In this document: positions 16,201 to 21,347 of the stretch, in pieces
How positions within the stretch are numbered: position 1 is the stretch's first letter
Layout of the letters: each line of letters starts with the position of its first letter
IMG/VR virus record: IMGVR_UViG_3300040806_002039
Span: 1-21,347 of that record
Direction: 5' to 3' (one strand)
DNA length: 21,347 nucleotides
From: a virus
The notes under the pieces: model-generated
What the model saw: the letters and a program-made list of their open reading frames with translations, nothing else
Told to the model about the DNA's origin: nothing
Databases searched by the model: none
Position numbers and translations under genes: made by a program

Positions 16201-17914
16201 GGGTAGTTGTTCCAGTTGAGGTGAATGTGTGAGTTCTGTAAATTCGTCCATCATAGAAAATGTCCTCTACAGTATTTCCACCAGTTGCAATAATTGGAAT
16301 GAATGGGTTATCGTTAAGCTTAAAGTTGCTATCATCGTAAGCTTTTTCAATAAAGTAATATGTTTGCTGAATGTCCGCACCGAAGCCACCGCCAGTTGGA
16401 GGGATGTACTCAACCATGTCACCAACCAAGAAGCTTGCCTCTTTTACGTGAATGATATCTTTATCTAGCGAGATACCAATCTTAGAAAATGTCTGAGATC
16501 CCGAGGCAGTAGAGCCGTCAATAGAGATTGCGTCTCCTCCTGGGAATTCTGCAATTGACATATTGTAAAGTCCAGCACTAACACCCGCCTCGAATAAAGT
16601 TACGAAGTAGGTGGTGTTGGCCACAAGCCCTGTTGGTGCAGCACCATCGGTAGTGTAAAATACCATGGCACCCTCATAGTAGTCCAAATCTCCCTCGGAA
16701 GTGAACAAGCTAATATTTGTACCGCTCCAGCCTAGAACTGAAGAATCATTGTTTGGTGGATCTACTGGCTCTCCATCATAACCCTGATTGCCACCATCAA
16801 ATACAAAGCTTTCTCCAATTTGAACATCTAGAGAAATTTGTGTTTCTGGATCAATATTGTTTCCAGGGAATGTGATTGCCTGGTTGGCTACTCTAAAGAA
16901 ACCAGTTAGGTTAGAAATTACAGAGAGTGGGGCACCACCAGGAATGCTTGATACCTGGAATGTTGCGGTATCGTAGTTAAGCCCATCCACACTCTTGATA
17001 AAAACAATACCTCTTGGATTTGTTTGGAAGTATCCAGAGCCAGCGTTAATATCGTAATAGATTGGGTCGCCTTCTTTTAAGTTTTTAAAGTCAGCTGCTT
17101 CGTCATATACGACCGAGAATGTTCTATCGGTAGCATTGCTAGAACTAATTTGAGCAGTATCTTGAGAGCTACTTGCACTGTTGCTCAGATCAATTGGCGT
17201 CTTTAGCTGAGTGTTGGAGCCATCGAAAGTTTGAGCGGTAGCAGAGTTTGTTGGGTCGAAGGATACGGAAGCATCATTGTTTGCATCAAACTCTTGAGAA
17301 ATAGTAGAGTTTAGATTCAAGAAATAGAATGGTGTATTAAGACCGAAACCGTGCTTGTTTTTTGTCTTTACTGTCAGTGTTGAAAGTGGGCCGACTGCGT
17401 CAGTAGTAATACCCTCAGCGTTGCTGATGCTGATCTGTGAACCCTGGAAAAACTCACCAGTAATAATGGATGAGTAGAGGTCAAAGATCGAAATGGTGTC
17501 TGGCTGGTTTGCTCTTGAAAGATAGGTAAACGTGGTTAGTGTGGGAGTTGCGTTAATAATATAGGAGCCATCTGCTGTGACTGACTTTGTACCAGCAACT
17601 CGAATAGGAATACCAACAGCTAGATCGTGAGGAAACGCTGTGGTAACAGTGATCTCGCGGGTACCTGCGTTAGTTGTAATACCCGTAATATCAGAAATGG
17701 TAGTGTCACCAGACTTGGAAAAGAAGGCTGGGGTGTTGTTGATGATTTCAACAGTTTCCCACTTGGTGGGCTGAAGGCCGTACTCAAAGTCGGTGTCAAT
17801 CAGGTTAGATGGATTCGATACACGAATCTTAGACACTGGGTCAATAAATGTAGCTTCTGGCGTAAATGTAACAACATCTTTATCGCCACCTTGGTTAAGA
17901 AATTCAAACGACAT
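13283..17914 (-). CDS. Large fibre/adhesin protein with three tandem glycine-rich domains
   Basis: The 1543-residue protein begins MSFEFLNQGGDKDVVTFTPE. Residues 1-555 are beta-rich with degenerate versions of the HGF-type repeat (for example KNKHGFGLNTPFYF, FLVGDMVEYIPPTGGG). The rest is three glycine-rich domains of about 310 residues, at roughly 560-868, 891-1200 and 1230-1537. Each opens with a YRxHxF strand, continues with a (L/Y)xVAGGGxGG segment and an (V/P)xTVGxGG-type strand, and closes with GSGI/GDGVVVxRY. Copies 1 and 2 are the closest pair. The gene starts 11 bases inside the end of the preceding gene; only a weak GGGG precedes the ATG, so coupled translation is likely. The protein probably forms a polyglycine-rich receptor-binding tip or fibre. 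Function is inferred from domain type and from its fibre-gene neighbours. Confidence 0.82.
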   Translation of the reverse strand: MSFEFLNQGGDKDVVTFTPEATFIDPVSKIRVSNPSNLIDTDFEYGLQPTKWETVEIINNTPAFFSKSGDTTISDITGITTNAGTREITVTTAFPHDLAVGIPIRVAGTKSVTADGSYIINATPTLTTFTYLSRANQPDTISIFDLYSSIITGEFFQGSQISISNAEGITTDAVGPLSTLTVKTKNKHGFGLNTPFYFLNLNSTISQEFDANNDASVSFDPTNSATAQTFDGSNTQLKTPIDLSNSASSSQDTAQISSSNATDRTFSVVYDEAADFKNLKEGDPIYYDINAGSGYFQTNPRGIVFIKSVDGLNYDTATFQVSSIPGGAPLSVISNLTGFFRVANQAITFPGNNIDPETQISLDVQIGESFVFDGGNQGYDGEPVDPPNNDSSVLGWSGTNISLFTSEGDLDYYEGAMVFYTTDGAAPTGLVANTTYFVTLFEAGVSAGLYNMSIAEFPGGDAISIDGSTASGSQTFSKIGISLDKDIIHVKEASFLVGDMVEYIPPTGGGFGADIQQTYYFIEKAYDDSNFKLNDNPFIPIIATGGNTVEDIFYDGRIYRTHTFTSTGTTTLNVEDIGSEGDLEVLVVAGGGGGGNHNTTNSNGGGGGGGVLHKKRYTLEQAGPIDVSVGAGGARRTYRQRAAGNDGEDSAFGPFVADGGGGGASRGSGTYNNRPGGSGGGKGRDNTYYNDMRYNNGYTTQRPIGGARSFGNDGGAMVVDWTGGGGGGSNFFGRITPTMGGQGSRGGRSAMGGWGGFGEPFDISGRVKFYAGGGGGGANSSERGGDGFHGGGRGFGTTSSYDYTQYDTTSPPTATNGTSGGSFSLDAQANTGGGGGGGSYWENNTSAWRYRGSGAGGSGIVVVRYPITPEPEFAPTVATGGDEVRDVVDKDGYWRVHKFTTPGAATLNVTQVGSHGVEFLVVAGGGSGGNGSTTNANGGGGGGGVVHGSSYQITSTGNIPVTVGVGGARIPYRQDNNGNEGADSYFGNFRARGGGGGGGRGSGGSRNSTPGGSGGGGAEYNNTQGNNNTQPAIVTGTANGSDYSASGFGNRGGKRWQRWTGAGGGGAGSFGIDGSYQTYPIRSGDGGIGYYSTIEGEPKWYAGGGGGGANSSERSGDGWHGGGKGFGRTTYWDYNSGFSNQDGGGAVDPRTLGNRGSLDGVPNTGGGGGAGTYWENNASNWRYRGSGAGGDGVVIVRYRLAPPSFFGYEGRMLATGGEEQDIVVSDGSNMTLYRVHMFRYEGDHTFEVTDMGRLSTEVEYLIVAGGGGGGSDMGGGGGAGGVLQGSTVVTPTSYTVTVGRGGKGHRGTNGSYNNYPDHGENGLDSVFGSLTAIGGGAGSSGHYGNNGDRRVGGSSKEATSGGSGGGGSAAYRDVALGRPPGQGTPGQGTDGGYGKYTGWYEAGGGGGAGGNPEVNFVYRNRAGNGGPGIQSDILGVPYWFGGGGGGAAHDNANKAGDGGLGGGAPGSRWRQEYEPYRIGHEGYGGVSMSEHPHFENGYHRNGANGGLNTGGGGGGGLHQGYGGNGGSGIVVIRYPISTPRSIG
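13303..14225 (-). repeat. Glycine-rich domain, third copy in the 1543-residue protein
   Basis: It spans residues about 1230-1537, opens with LYRVHMFRYEGDHTFEV and closes with GSGIVVIRYPIS. It shares the frame of the other two copies but has different spacer sequence between glycine runs, so it is the most diverged of the three. Confidence 0.75.
14312..15240 (-). repeat. Glycine-rich domain, second copy in the 1543-residue protein
   Basis: It spans residues about 891-1200, opens with YWRVHKFTTPGAATLNV and closes with GDGVVIVRYRL. It shares with copy 1 the segments GGGGANSSER, TYWENN/SYWENN and WRYRGSGAGG, in the same order and spacing. One 41-base block is identical in both. Confidence 0.8.
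14574..14614 (-). repeat. 41-base direct repeat, copy A (partner at 15567-15607)
   Basis: Bases 14574-14614 and 15567-15607 are identical over 41 bases and encode the same GGGGANSSER-containing stretch in glycine-rich domains 2 and 1. The offset is 993 bases, exactly 331 codons, so recombination between copies would remove or add one domain in frame. Confidence 0.85.
15310..16235 (-). repeat. Glycine-rich domain, first copy in the 1543-residue protein
   Basis: It spans residues about 560-868, opens with IYRTHTFTSTGTTTLNV and closes with GSGIVVVRYPITPE. It contains GGGGGGANSSERGGDGFHGG, WENNTSAWRYRGSGAGG and several Arg/Tyr/Asn-rich loops between glycine runs, where receptor contact would be expected if it is an adhesin tip. 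Confidence 0.8.
15567..15607 (-). repeat. 41-base direct repeat, copy B (partner at 14574-14614)
   Basis: Identical to 14574-14614. The flanking sequence diverges at once on the left-edge side (ccactt against gaactt follow the block on the plus strand), so the identity is local. Confidence 0.85.
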
Positions 17915-18236
17915 AGTCTACCCCACTAATAGCAAATGTAAGATTGTTTGTTGGTTGCTGGAGCGAAATAGCGTGACCAGCTGGCACAACAATTGATGTA
18001 TCATACGAGAAAACATTTCCAGCTGTTAAAGTAATGTTACCCATGATACTGTTGGCAGCACTTCTAACAGAACCAGGAGGAATGATATTAATCGAAAACG
18101 TTTCGGTCGCTGTTCCAGTGTTGCAAATATTAATTGATTTTATGATAGCGTAGCTTCCAGAAGTAGATGATGTAACATAAGCGTTACCATCTTGAAGATT
18201 ACCAATGTACAATAACTTTGGTAGAATTTCAGCCAT
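17904..18236 (-). CDS. Small beta-sandwich-like virion protein, function unknown
   Basis: The 110-residue product reads as a single all-beta domain: LLYIGNLQDGNAYVTSS, then SYAIIKSINICNTGT, TFSINIIPPG, GNITLTAGNVFSYDTSIVVP and a final AISGVDYVV. The alternation of strands and turns resembles small beta domains commonly found beside fibre genes. There is no membrane or signal sequence. It starts 6 bases after the previous stop with a weak TAGG, and its last 11 bases overlap the start of the 1543-residue gene, so it is embedded in a translationally linked run. A fibre attachment or decoration role is guessed from context; I do not recognise a named family. Confidence 0.82.
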   Translation of the reverse strand: MAEILPKLLYIGNLQDGNAYVTSSTSGSYAIIKSINICNTGTATETFSINIIPPGSVRSAANSIMGNITLTAGNVFSYDTSIVVPAGHAISLQQPTNNLTFAISGVDYVV

Positions 18237-18242
18237 ATTTAC

Positions 18243-18491
18243 CTACGCATACATCCAAAATAGAACTCCCACATCTGCGCCTCCGACGTTCAGATCCTGT
18301 GGTGAAGCATTTACCCATTGGGTACCATCATAGTATAGCAGATCATCGGTTGTTGGATCAGTAACTTCGACATCAGTCAGATTATCCAAACTAATTGGTG
18401 CGGAGAATTGCCAAGCACCGATAGATTCGTTCCAAACGAAATTATCGTATGTCTCTCCGTCAACTGGGTTTAGGGGGAAGTTTAATGCCAT
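18243..18491 (-). CDS. Small protein with one DLTDV-type fibre repeat
   Basis: The 82-residue product begins MALNFPLNPVDGETYDNFVW, a motif I recall from fibre-associated proteins of marine phages. Residues 35-62 (LDNLTDVEVTDPTTDDLLYY and the following DGTQWVN) match the repeat found several times in the 665-residue fibre two genes upstream. It ends with a hydrophobic VGVLFWMYA. AAAGGT lies 10 bases before the ATG, and an extended -10 lies 27 bases before it. It may cap or link the fibre, but only the shared repeat is evidence for that. Confidence 0.83.
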   Translation of the reverse strand: MALNFPLNPVDGETYDNFVWNESIGAWQFSAPISLDNLTDVEVTDPTTDDLLYYDGTQWVNASPQDLNVGGADVGVLFWMYA

Positions 18492-18518
18492 CTTAAGTGG
18501 TACCTTTCAGCTTATACC

Positions 18519-18549
18519 ATTATAACAAACTATTTAAAGAATTTGTTAA
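18519..18549 (-). promoter_or_regulatory. Promoter with -35 and extended -10 before the 82-residue gene
   Basis: The minus strand has TTAACA at 18549-18544 (five of six matches to TTGACA), a 19-base spacer, and TGTTATAAT at 18527-18519. Unlike the three leaderless sites, a leader of about 20 bases with an AAAGGT Shine-Dalgarno follows before the ATG at 18491. The spacer is two bases longer than ideal; the TG extension may compensate. Confidence 0.6.
18523..18548 (-). repeat. Inverted repeat overlapping the promoter
   Basis: TAACAAA at 18548-18542 and TTTGTTA at 18529-18523 form a 7-base inverted repeat with a 12-base loop. One arm lies in the -35 and the other in the extended -10, a position suited to an operator, though it may be coincidental in AT-rich sequence. 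Confidence 0.35.
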
Positions 18550-18552
18550 CCT

Positions 18553-18873
18553 TTACTCCTGAGAGTTTGCTGAATACGGGTTGGGGTATTTCTCTTTTAC
18601 CGATTTAACGGCATTGAGCCAATCCTCTTCTGTTACCTCTCCTCTTTGATAAGCAAAAAATAGTGGATCAGACACCTTCTGATACTCTTCTCTTCTGAGA
18701 TTATCGACTTGCTCTTTTACAGACTCTAACTTAACTTCTTCCCAAAGTGCCTCTAGTGCTTTTTTGGTTGGTTTCTTGGAAGAGTCTTTCCACTCTAAAC
18801 TTTCGTAATCACTGCCGATTAAAGTCCAAAGCTTGTCGGCATATCTTTTTGCTAACACAAGACCAAGGTCCAT
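18553..18873 (-). CDS. Small fibre-linked, assembly-type protein
   Basis: The 106-residue product is mainly helical and charged. Residues 24-47 hold the pattern LEWKDSSKKPTKKALEALWEEV, reminiscent of small XkdW-like proteins next to phage fibres. The second half carries RREEYQKVSDPLFFAYQRGE followed by a W-x(5)-V-x(4)-KYP pattern, a motif I recall as recurrent beside phage fibre genes. Neither family was checked by search. The start overlaps the TAA of the 665-residue fibre by one base, with GGAGGT at 18888-18883 nine bases upstream, so it is coupled to that fibre. A fibre chaperone or adaptor role is therefore plausible but not shown. Confidence 0.85.
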   Translation of the reverse strand: MDLGLVLAKRYADKLWTLIGSDYESLEWKDSSKKPTKKALEALWEEVKLESVKEQVDNLRREEYQKVSDPLFFAYQRGEVTEEDWLNAVKSVKEKYPNPYSANSQE

Positions 18874-20870
18874 TATGCCAACACCTCCATAGCTGTAATT
18901 GTTGTTACCCCTCTAAAATCATCACTTGCAATATTTCTATTAAAGAATAGCACACGACCAGCATTTTCAATGGCGGCCTGAAGCTTGTAAGTTACAGTTG
19001 AGGTTGTTTGTGGATCATCTAAGAACGAAATGCTAAAAGGAATTGACTGAGCTGAGTCCGCAGTCTTAAAGAAGTGAGTAGAATCTAAAGTAATAGCATT
19101 TGTAGATTGTGCAATGTCTGTAGTATTTCTGACTAGTCTCAAGAATGCGTGCTGAGTAGCATCACTAATAGACATCTGTCCAGTTACTACCACCAAGACT
19201 TTGCTCGTGTTAAGGGTGGGGGAAATGTTAACGCCAATGCCGACATCTCCAAATCCATTCAGAACATAGTCTGAAGTTTGTACAGCATTAGTTTGAGTAA
19301 AGCTTTCAACTTGATAAATTTTTCCATATGGTGGTAGTGATTGACTCGCCCAGTTTGCACCGTCGTAGGTTAGGACGTGGTCTGTTGTTGCGGTACCAAG
19401 ATTTACATCGGTAAGATCGTTTATGCCATATTGCAAAGTCTCGTTAATCCAATTACCAGAAGAGTATACTAAAGAGTCTCCGTCAGTTGGGGTAGAAACA
19501 ACAACATTTGAAGCAGCACTAAGAGGTACTGATCCATTAATCCAAACTGCTCCATCATACTTTAAGAGCTGATCTTCTGTTGGTCCAGTCACAGAAACAT
19601 CGACAAGCTCTGCGATTTCGTCAACGAAGCTTTGATTCTCCCAGAATCCAGTACCAGCATTATAAACAACAGTTTGTCCAGCCTCTGGTGTGCTTAGATT
19701 GACATCTGTTAGATCTGCAAGACCTTCCCCAAATGCTGGGCCAGTAGGTCCAATGGGTCCAGTAGGCCCTGTGGGCCCTCCCTCTGGGCCAGTAGGCCCA
19801 GTTGGACCAGTTGGACCAGTGACTGTAGAAGCTGGTCCTGTAGGCCCTGTGGGGCCACCTGGAGGACCTACGGGGCCCTGTGGTCCACCAAGCTGTACCC
19901 ATTGTGAAGAATCTGGATCTGTGTAATATACATAGGCCAAGCCATCTACAGTACGATACCAAATATCACCATTGACTGGTCCTACTGGAGCAATGTCTGA
20001 AACGGTAAAGTTACCAGTACCAGAACTTAAGTTAATCCAAGCTTCTGCAAGCTCACTATAAACAAGAGCTTCACCAGCAACGGGATTTGAAATTTGTGTG
20101 TCTTCAAGCAGTGCGATCTCATCTTTGGGATCTACCCACTGAGTGTCGTAGTTGTCTTCACTGACTTTTTCAAGAATCTGTCCAGGGGTACCGCCAAAAG
20201 CCACACCAGCACCACGATATGTACCAGCATTTACCCAAGAATCTGTAACGATTGAATATAGCCAAAGATCTTCACCAATAACATATGCGTCACCAGGGTT
20301 GTTGTTGCTTGTTGGAAGCTGATCTTCAGCTGTAAGAATTCCAAGTACAAGAACGCCCTCACCAGTATCACCCTTGACACCTTCGGGGCCAGTTGGGCCA
20401 GTTGGTCCAGTTGGACCAGTGGGACCCGTGGGACCTGTTGATCCCTGCGAACCATCCGTACCCCTAGTACCTTGTGGACCAGTTGGTCCTGTGGGGCCTG
20501 TGGGGCCTACCTCGGTAATTACCTCTGTCCAAAAAGCACTTTCTGATGGGAAAACATCTGTGCTTTCCTGAACTGCAATCCATGCAGAACCATTGTACTC
20601 AACGGCTACTGGTGGTGTATAGGTTACTCCAGCTTGCCAAGACCCTTGCCAATCAATACCGATTGGACCTCTTTCACCGTCAGCACCTGCTGGACCTGTA
20701 GGGCCTACCTGATATGGAAGTTGTGACCATGACTTAAATCCGTCACCAATTTTAACAAACCCATTAGTAAGATTAACGCCAACTTCACCAGCAGCAAGGA
20801 TTGGGTTGGCGTCATTCCATTGCGCCTCAGTACCTCGGCGCTGTTGCATACGAGTTAGCTCAGTGGCCAT
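18873..20870 (-). CDS. Tail fibre with Mtd-like N-terminus, collagen-like repeats and beta-rich head
   Basis: The 665-residue product is a typical phage fibre mosaic. Residues 7-53 ([20 protein letters not shown] through [14 protein letters not shown]) match the N-terminal domain style of the major tropism determinant family. Collagen-like Gly-Pro-X blocks lie at 56-72, 122-171 and 329-379, and should form triple-helical rods, implying a trimer. Short DLTDV repeats occupy about 249-510. The C-terminal 517-665 is beta-rich, with [46 protein letters not shown] and a final [10 protein letters not shown], a head domain type I recall from many phage fibres. AAGGAG is 10 bases before the ATG. It likely binds the host surface. 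Confidence 0.9.
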   Translation of the reverse strand: MATELTRMQQRRGTEAQWNDANPILAAGEVGVNLTNGFVKIGDGFKSWSQLPYQVGPTGPAGADGERGPIGIDWQGSWQAGVTYTPPVAVEYNGSAWIAVQESTDVFPSESAFWTEVITEVGPTGPTGPTGPQGTRGTDGSQGSTGPTGPTGPTGPTGPTGPEGVKGDTGEGVLVLGILTAEDQLPTSNNNPGDAYVIGEDLWLYSIVTDSWVNAGTYRGAGVAFGGTPGQILEKVSEDNYDTQWVDPKDEIALLEDTQISNPVAGEALVYSELAEAWINLSSGTGNFTVSDIAPVGPVNGDIWYRTVDGLAYVYYTDPDSSQWVQLGGPQGPVGPPGGPTGPTGPASTVTGPTGPTGPTGPEGGPTGPTGPIGPTGPAFGEGLADLTDVNLSTPEAGQTVVYNAGTGFWENQSFVDEIAELVDVSVTGPTEDQLLKYDGAVWINGSVPLSAASNVVVSTPTDGDSLVYSSGNWINETLQYGINDLTDVNLGTATTDHVLTYDGANWASQSLPPYGKIYQVESFTQTNAVQTSDYVLNGFGDVGIGVNISPTLNTSKVLVVVTGQMSISDATQHAFLRLVRNTTDIAQSTNAITLDSTHFFKTADSAQSIPFSISFLDDPQTTSTVTYKLQAAIENAGRVLFFNRNIASDDFRGVTTITAMEVLA
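19734..19886 (-). repeat. Collagen-like GPT repeat block 2 of the fibre
   Basis: Residues 329-379 of the fibre are Gly-Pro-(Thr/Val/Ile) triplets broken by short inserts (ASTV, EGG, PGG). The DNA is an imperfect 9-base repeat, which makes length variation by slippage plausible. Confidence 0.85.
20358..20507 (-). repeat. Collagen-like GPT repeat block 1 of the fibre
   Basis: Residues 122-171 hold two runs of Gly-Pro-Thr triplets around an Arg/Asp/Ser-containing centre ([12 protein letters not shown]) and end in [10 protein letters not shown], a typical phage collagen-like composition. Confidence 0.85.
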
Positions 20871-20880
20871 TAATAGCGAT

Positions 20881-20886
20881 CTCCTT
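20881..20886 (-). promoter_or_regulatory. Ribosome binding site of the fibre gene (AAGGAG)
   Basis: AAGGAG lies 10 bases before the ATG at 20870 and fixes that start. It contrasts with the missing Shine-Dalgarno at the three predicted leaderless genes. Confidence 0.75.
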
Positions 20887-20907
20887 AAAGATATATCTCA
20901 ACTATTA

Positions 20908-20936
20908 ATTATAGCATTTATTTGTTTTGTTTTTAA
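20908..20936 (-). promoter_or_regulatory. Promoter with -35 and extended -10 before the fibre gene
   Basis: The minus strand has TTAAAA at 20936-20931 (four of six matches to TTGACA), a 17-base spacer and TGCTATAAT at 20916-20908. The -35 overlaps the stop codon of the upstream gene. A leader of about 30 bases follows, with AAGGAG before the ATG. Confidence 0.6.
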
Positions 20937-21347
20937 GAGATAACCCACTGCTGAGACTCTTCGTCCCAGATAAGATCGGGTGGTAGTGCTGGGGCAATCC
21001 ATTGTTTTTGATCTGAACTCCAAACCCAGGAGTCATACGGCTTGGGTGGTCTTGGAACGGTAAAAGAAAACGTATCCTCAACAACCTCTCTTCTATTTTT
21101 GAACATCAGCTCTAGGGTATACTCTTCATCTGGATATAAGTTTTTAATAAAGTGTCTTTCGACCAGGAATGGGAAAACCGTTTCACCGTCTACCGATTGT
21201 GGAACATCTGCTTCTATCGTTACTACTGCTGGATCATCTCCAATGGTGTAAGCACCCAGACCCTTTAGATTAAAGCTGTGTCCAAAATTTTTAAATGGAG
21301 TTGCTAAAGGATCCATGTCCATATAAAACTCTACTGTGACATCGGAA
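20933..21347 (-). CDS. C-terminal part of a phage structural protein (partial)
   Basis: The frame is open from the right edge to the TAA at 20935-20933. An ATG at 21322 exists, but the codons before it (SDVTVEFY) read as ordinary coding sequence, so the gene probably begins outside the window. The visible part contains GHSFNLKGLGAYTIGDDPAV, a beta-rich section (VTIEADVP, TFSFTVPRPPKP) and an aromatic end with a repeated pattern: SWVWSSDQKQWIAPALPP and then LIWDEESQQWVIS. This paired W-x-(D/E)-x(3)-Q-x-W motif is one I recall at the C-termini of marine phage virion proteins. Function unknown; its position ahead of the fibres suggests a tail or baseplate role. Confidence 0.8.
   Translation of the reverse strand, partial: SDVTVEFYMDMDPLATPFKNFGHSFNLKGLGAYTIGDDPAVVTIEADVPQSVDGETVFPFLVERHFIKNLYPDEEYTLELMFKNRREVVEDTFSFTVPRPPKPYDSWVWSSDQKQWIAPALPPDLIWDEESQQWVIS

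Noticed and set aside
19690-20571. Plus-strand open frames with Gly-Pro-Val repeats, resembling antisense collagen-like genes
   Set aside because: GGN-CCN codons read as GGN-CCN again on the other strand, so a Gly-Pro-X repeat automatically gives Gly-Pro-Val in antisense. No start signals are present.

Overview
This window is a stretch of late, structural genes from a tailed double-stranded DNA phage. Every supported gene lies on the minus strand, so transcription runs from right (21347) to left (1). Two lines support a phage: a PBSX/HK97-type portal followed by a herpesvirus-fold (S78/XkdF-like) prohead protease, and about 18 kb of modular tail-fibre or adhesin genes. There are no tRNAs, CRISPRs, insertion sequences or integrases. 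Coding density is near total and the longest gap between genes is 62 bases, so no gene-free stretch needs separate description.

Layout in transcription order. (1) 21347-20933: C-terminal part of a structural protein that enters from the right edge. (2) 20870-18873: a 665-residue fibre with a tropism-determinant-like N-terminus, collagen-like Gly-Pro-X blocks, short 'DLTDV' repeats and a beta-rich C-terminal head. (3) 18873-17904: three small proteins: an assembly-type protein, a stand-alone DLTDV-repeat protein and a beta-sandwich-like protein. (4) 17914-13283: a 1543-residue protein with three tandem glycine-rich domains. (5) 13283-6705: a 2192-residue giant with two glycine-rich domains, about ten 'HGF' beta repeats and a central module that I recall from T4-like marine cyanophages. 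(6) 6665-3045: a 1206-residue protein with LamG-like segments. (7) 3026-2646: a small conserved-looking protein. (8) 2646-1048: portal. (9) 1000 to beyond base 1: prohead protease with an acidic scaffold-like tail that has its own internal start.

The fibre genes probably build the distal, receptor-binding part of the virion, while the last three genes begin the head module. The major capsid gene would be expected just beyond base 1.

The most striking signal is regulatory. All five gaps longer than 6 bases contain an extended -10 promoter element (TGn followed by TATAAT or TAAAAT). In three of them the element ends only 7-9 bases before the start codon and no good Shine-Dalgarno is present, which predicts leaderless or nearly leaderless mRNAs. 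The other two promoters have a 26-37-base spacing that contains a Shine-Dalgarno. Leaderless genes of this type are common in Actinobacteria. With the moderate base composition, the PBSX-type head genes and the marine/freshwater-style fibre modules, an aquatic actinobacterial host is a reasonable but unproven guess.
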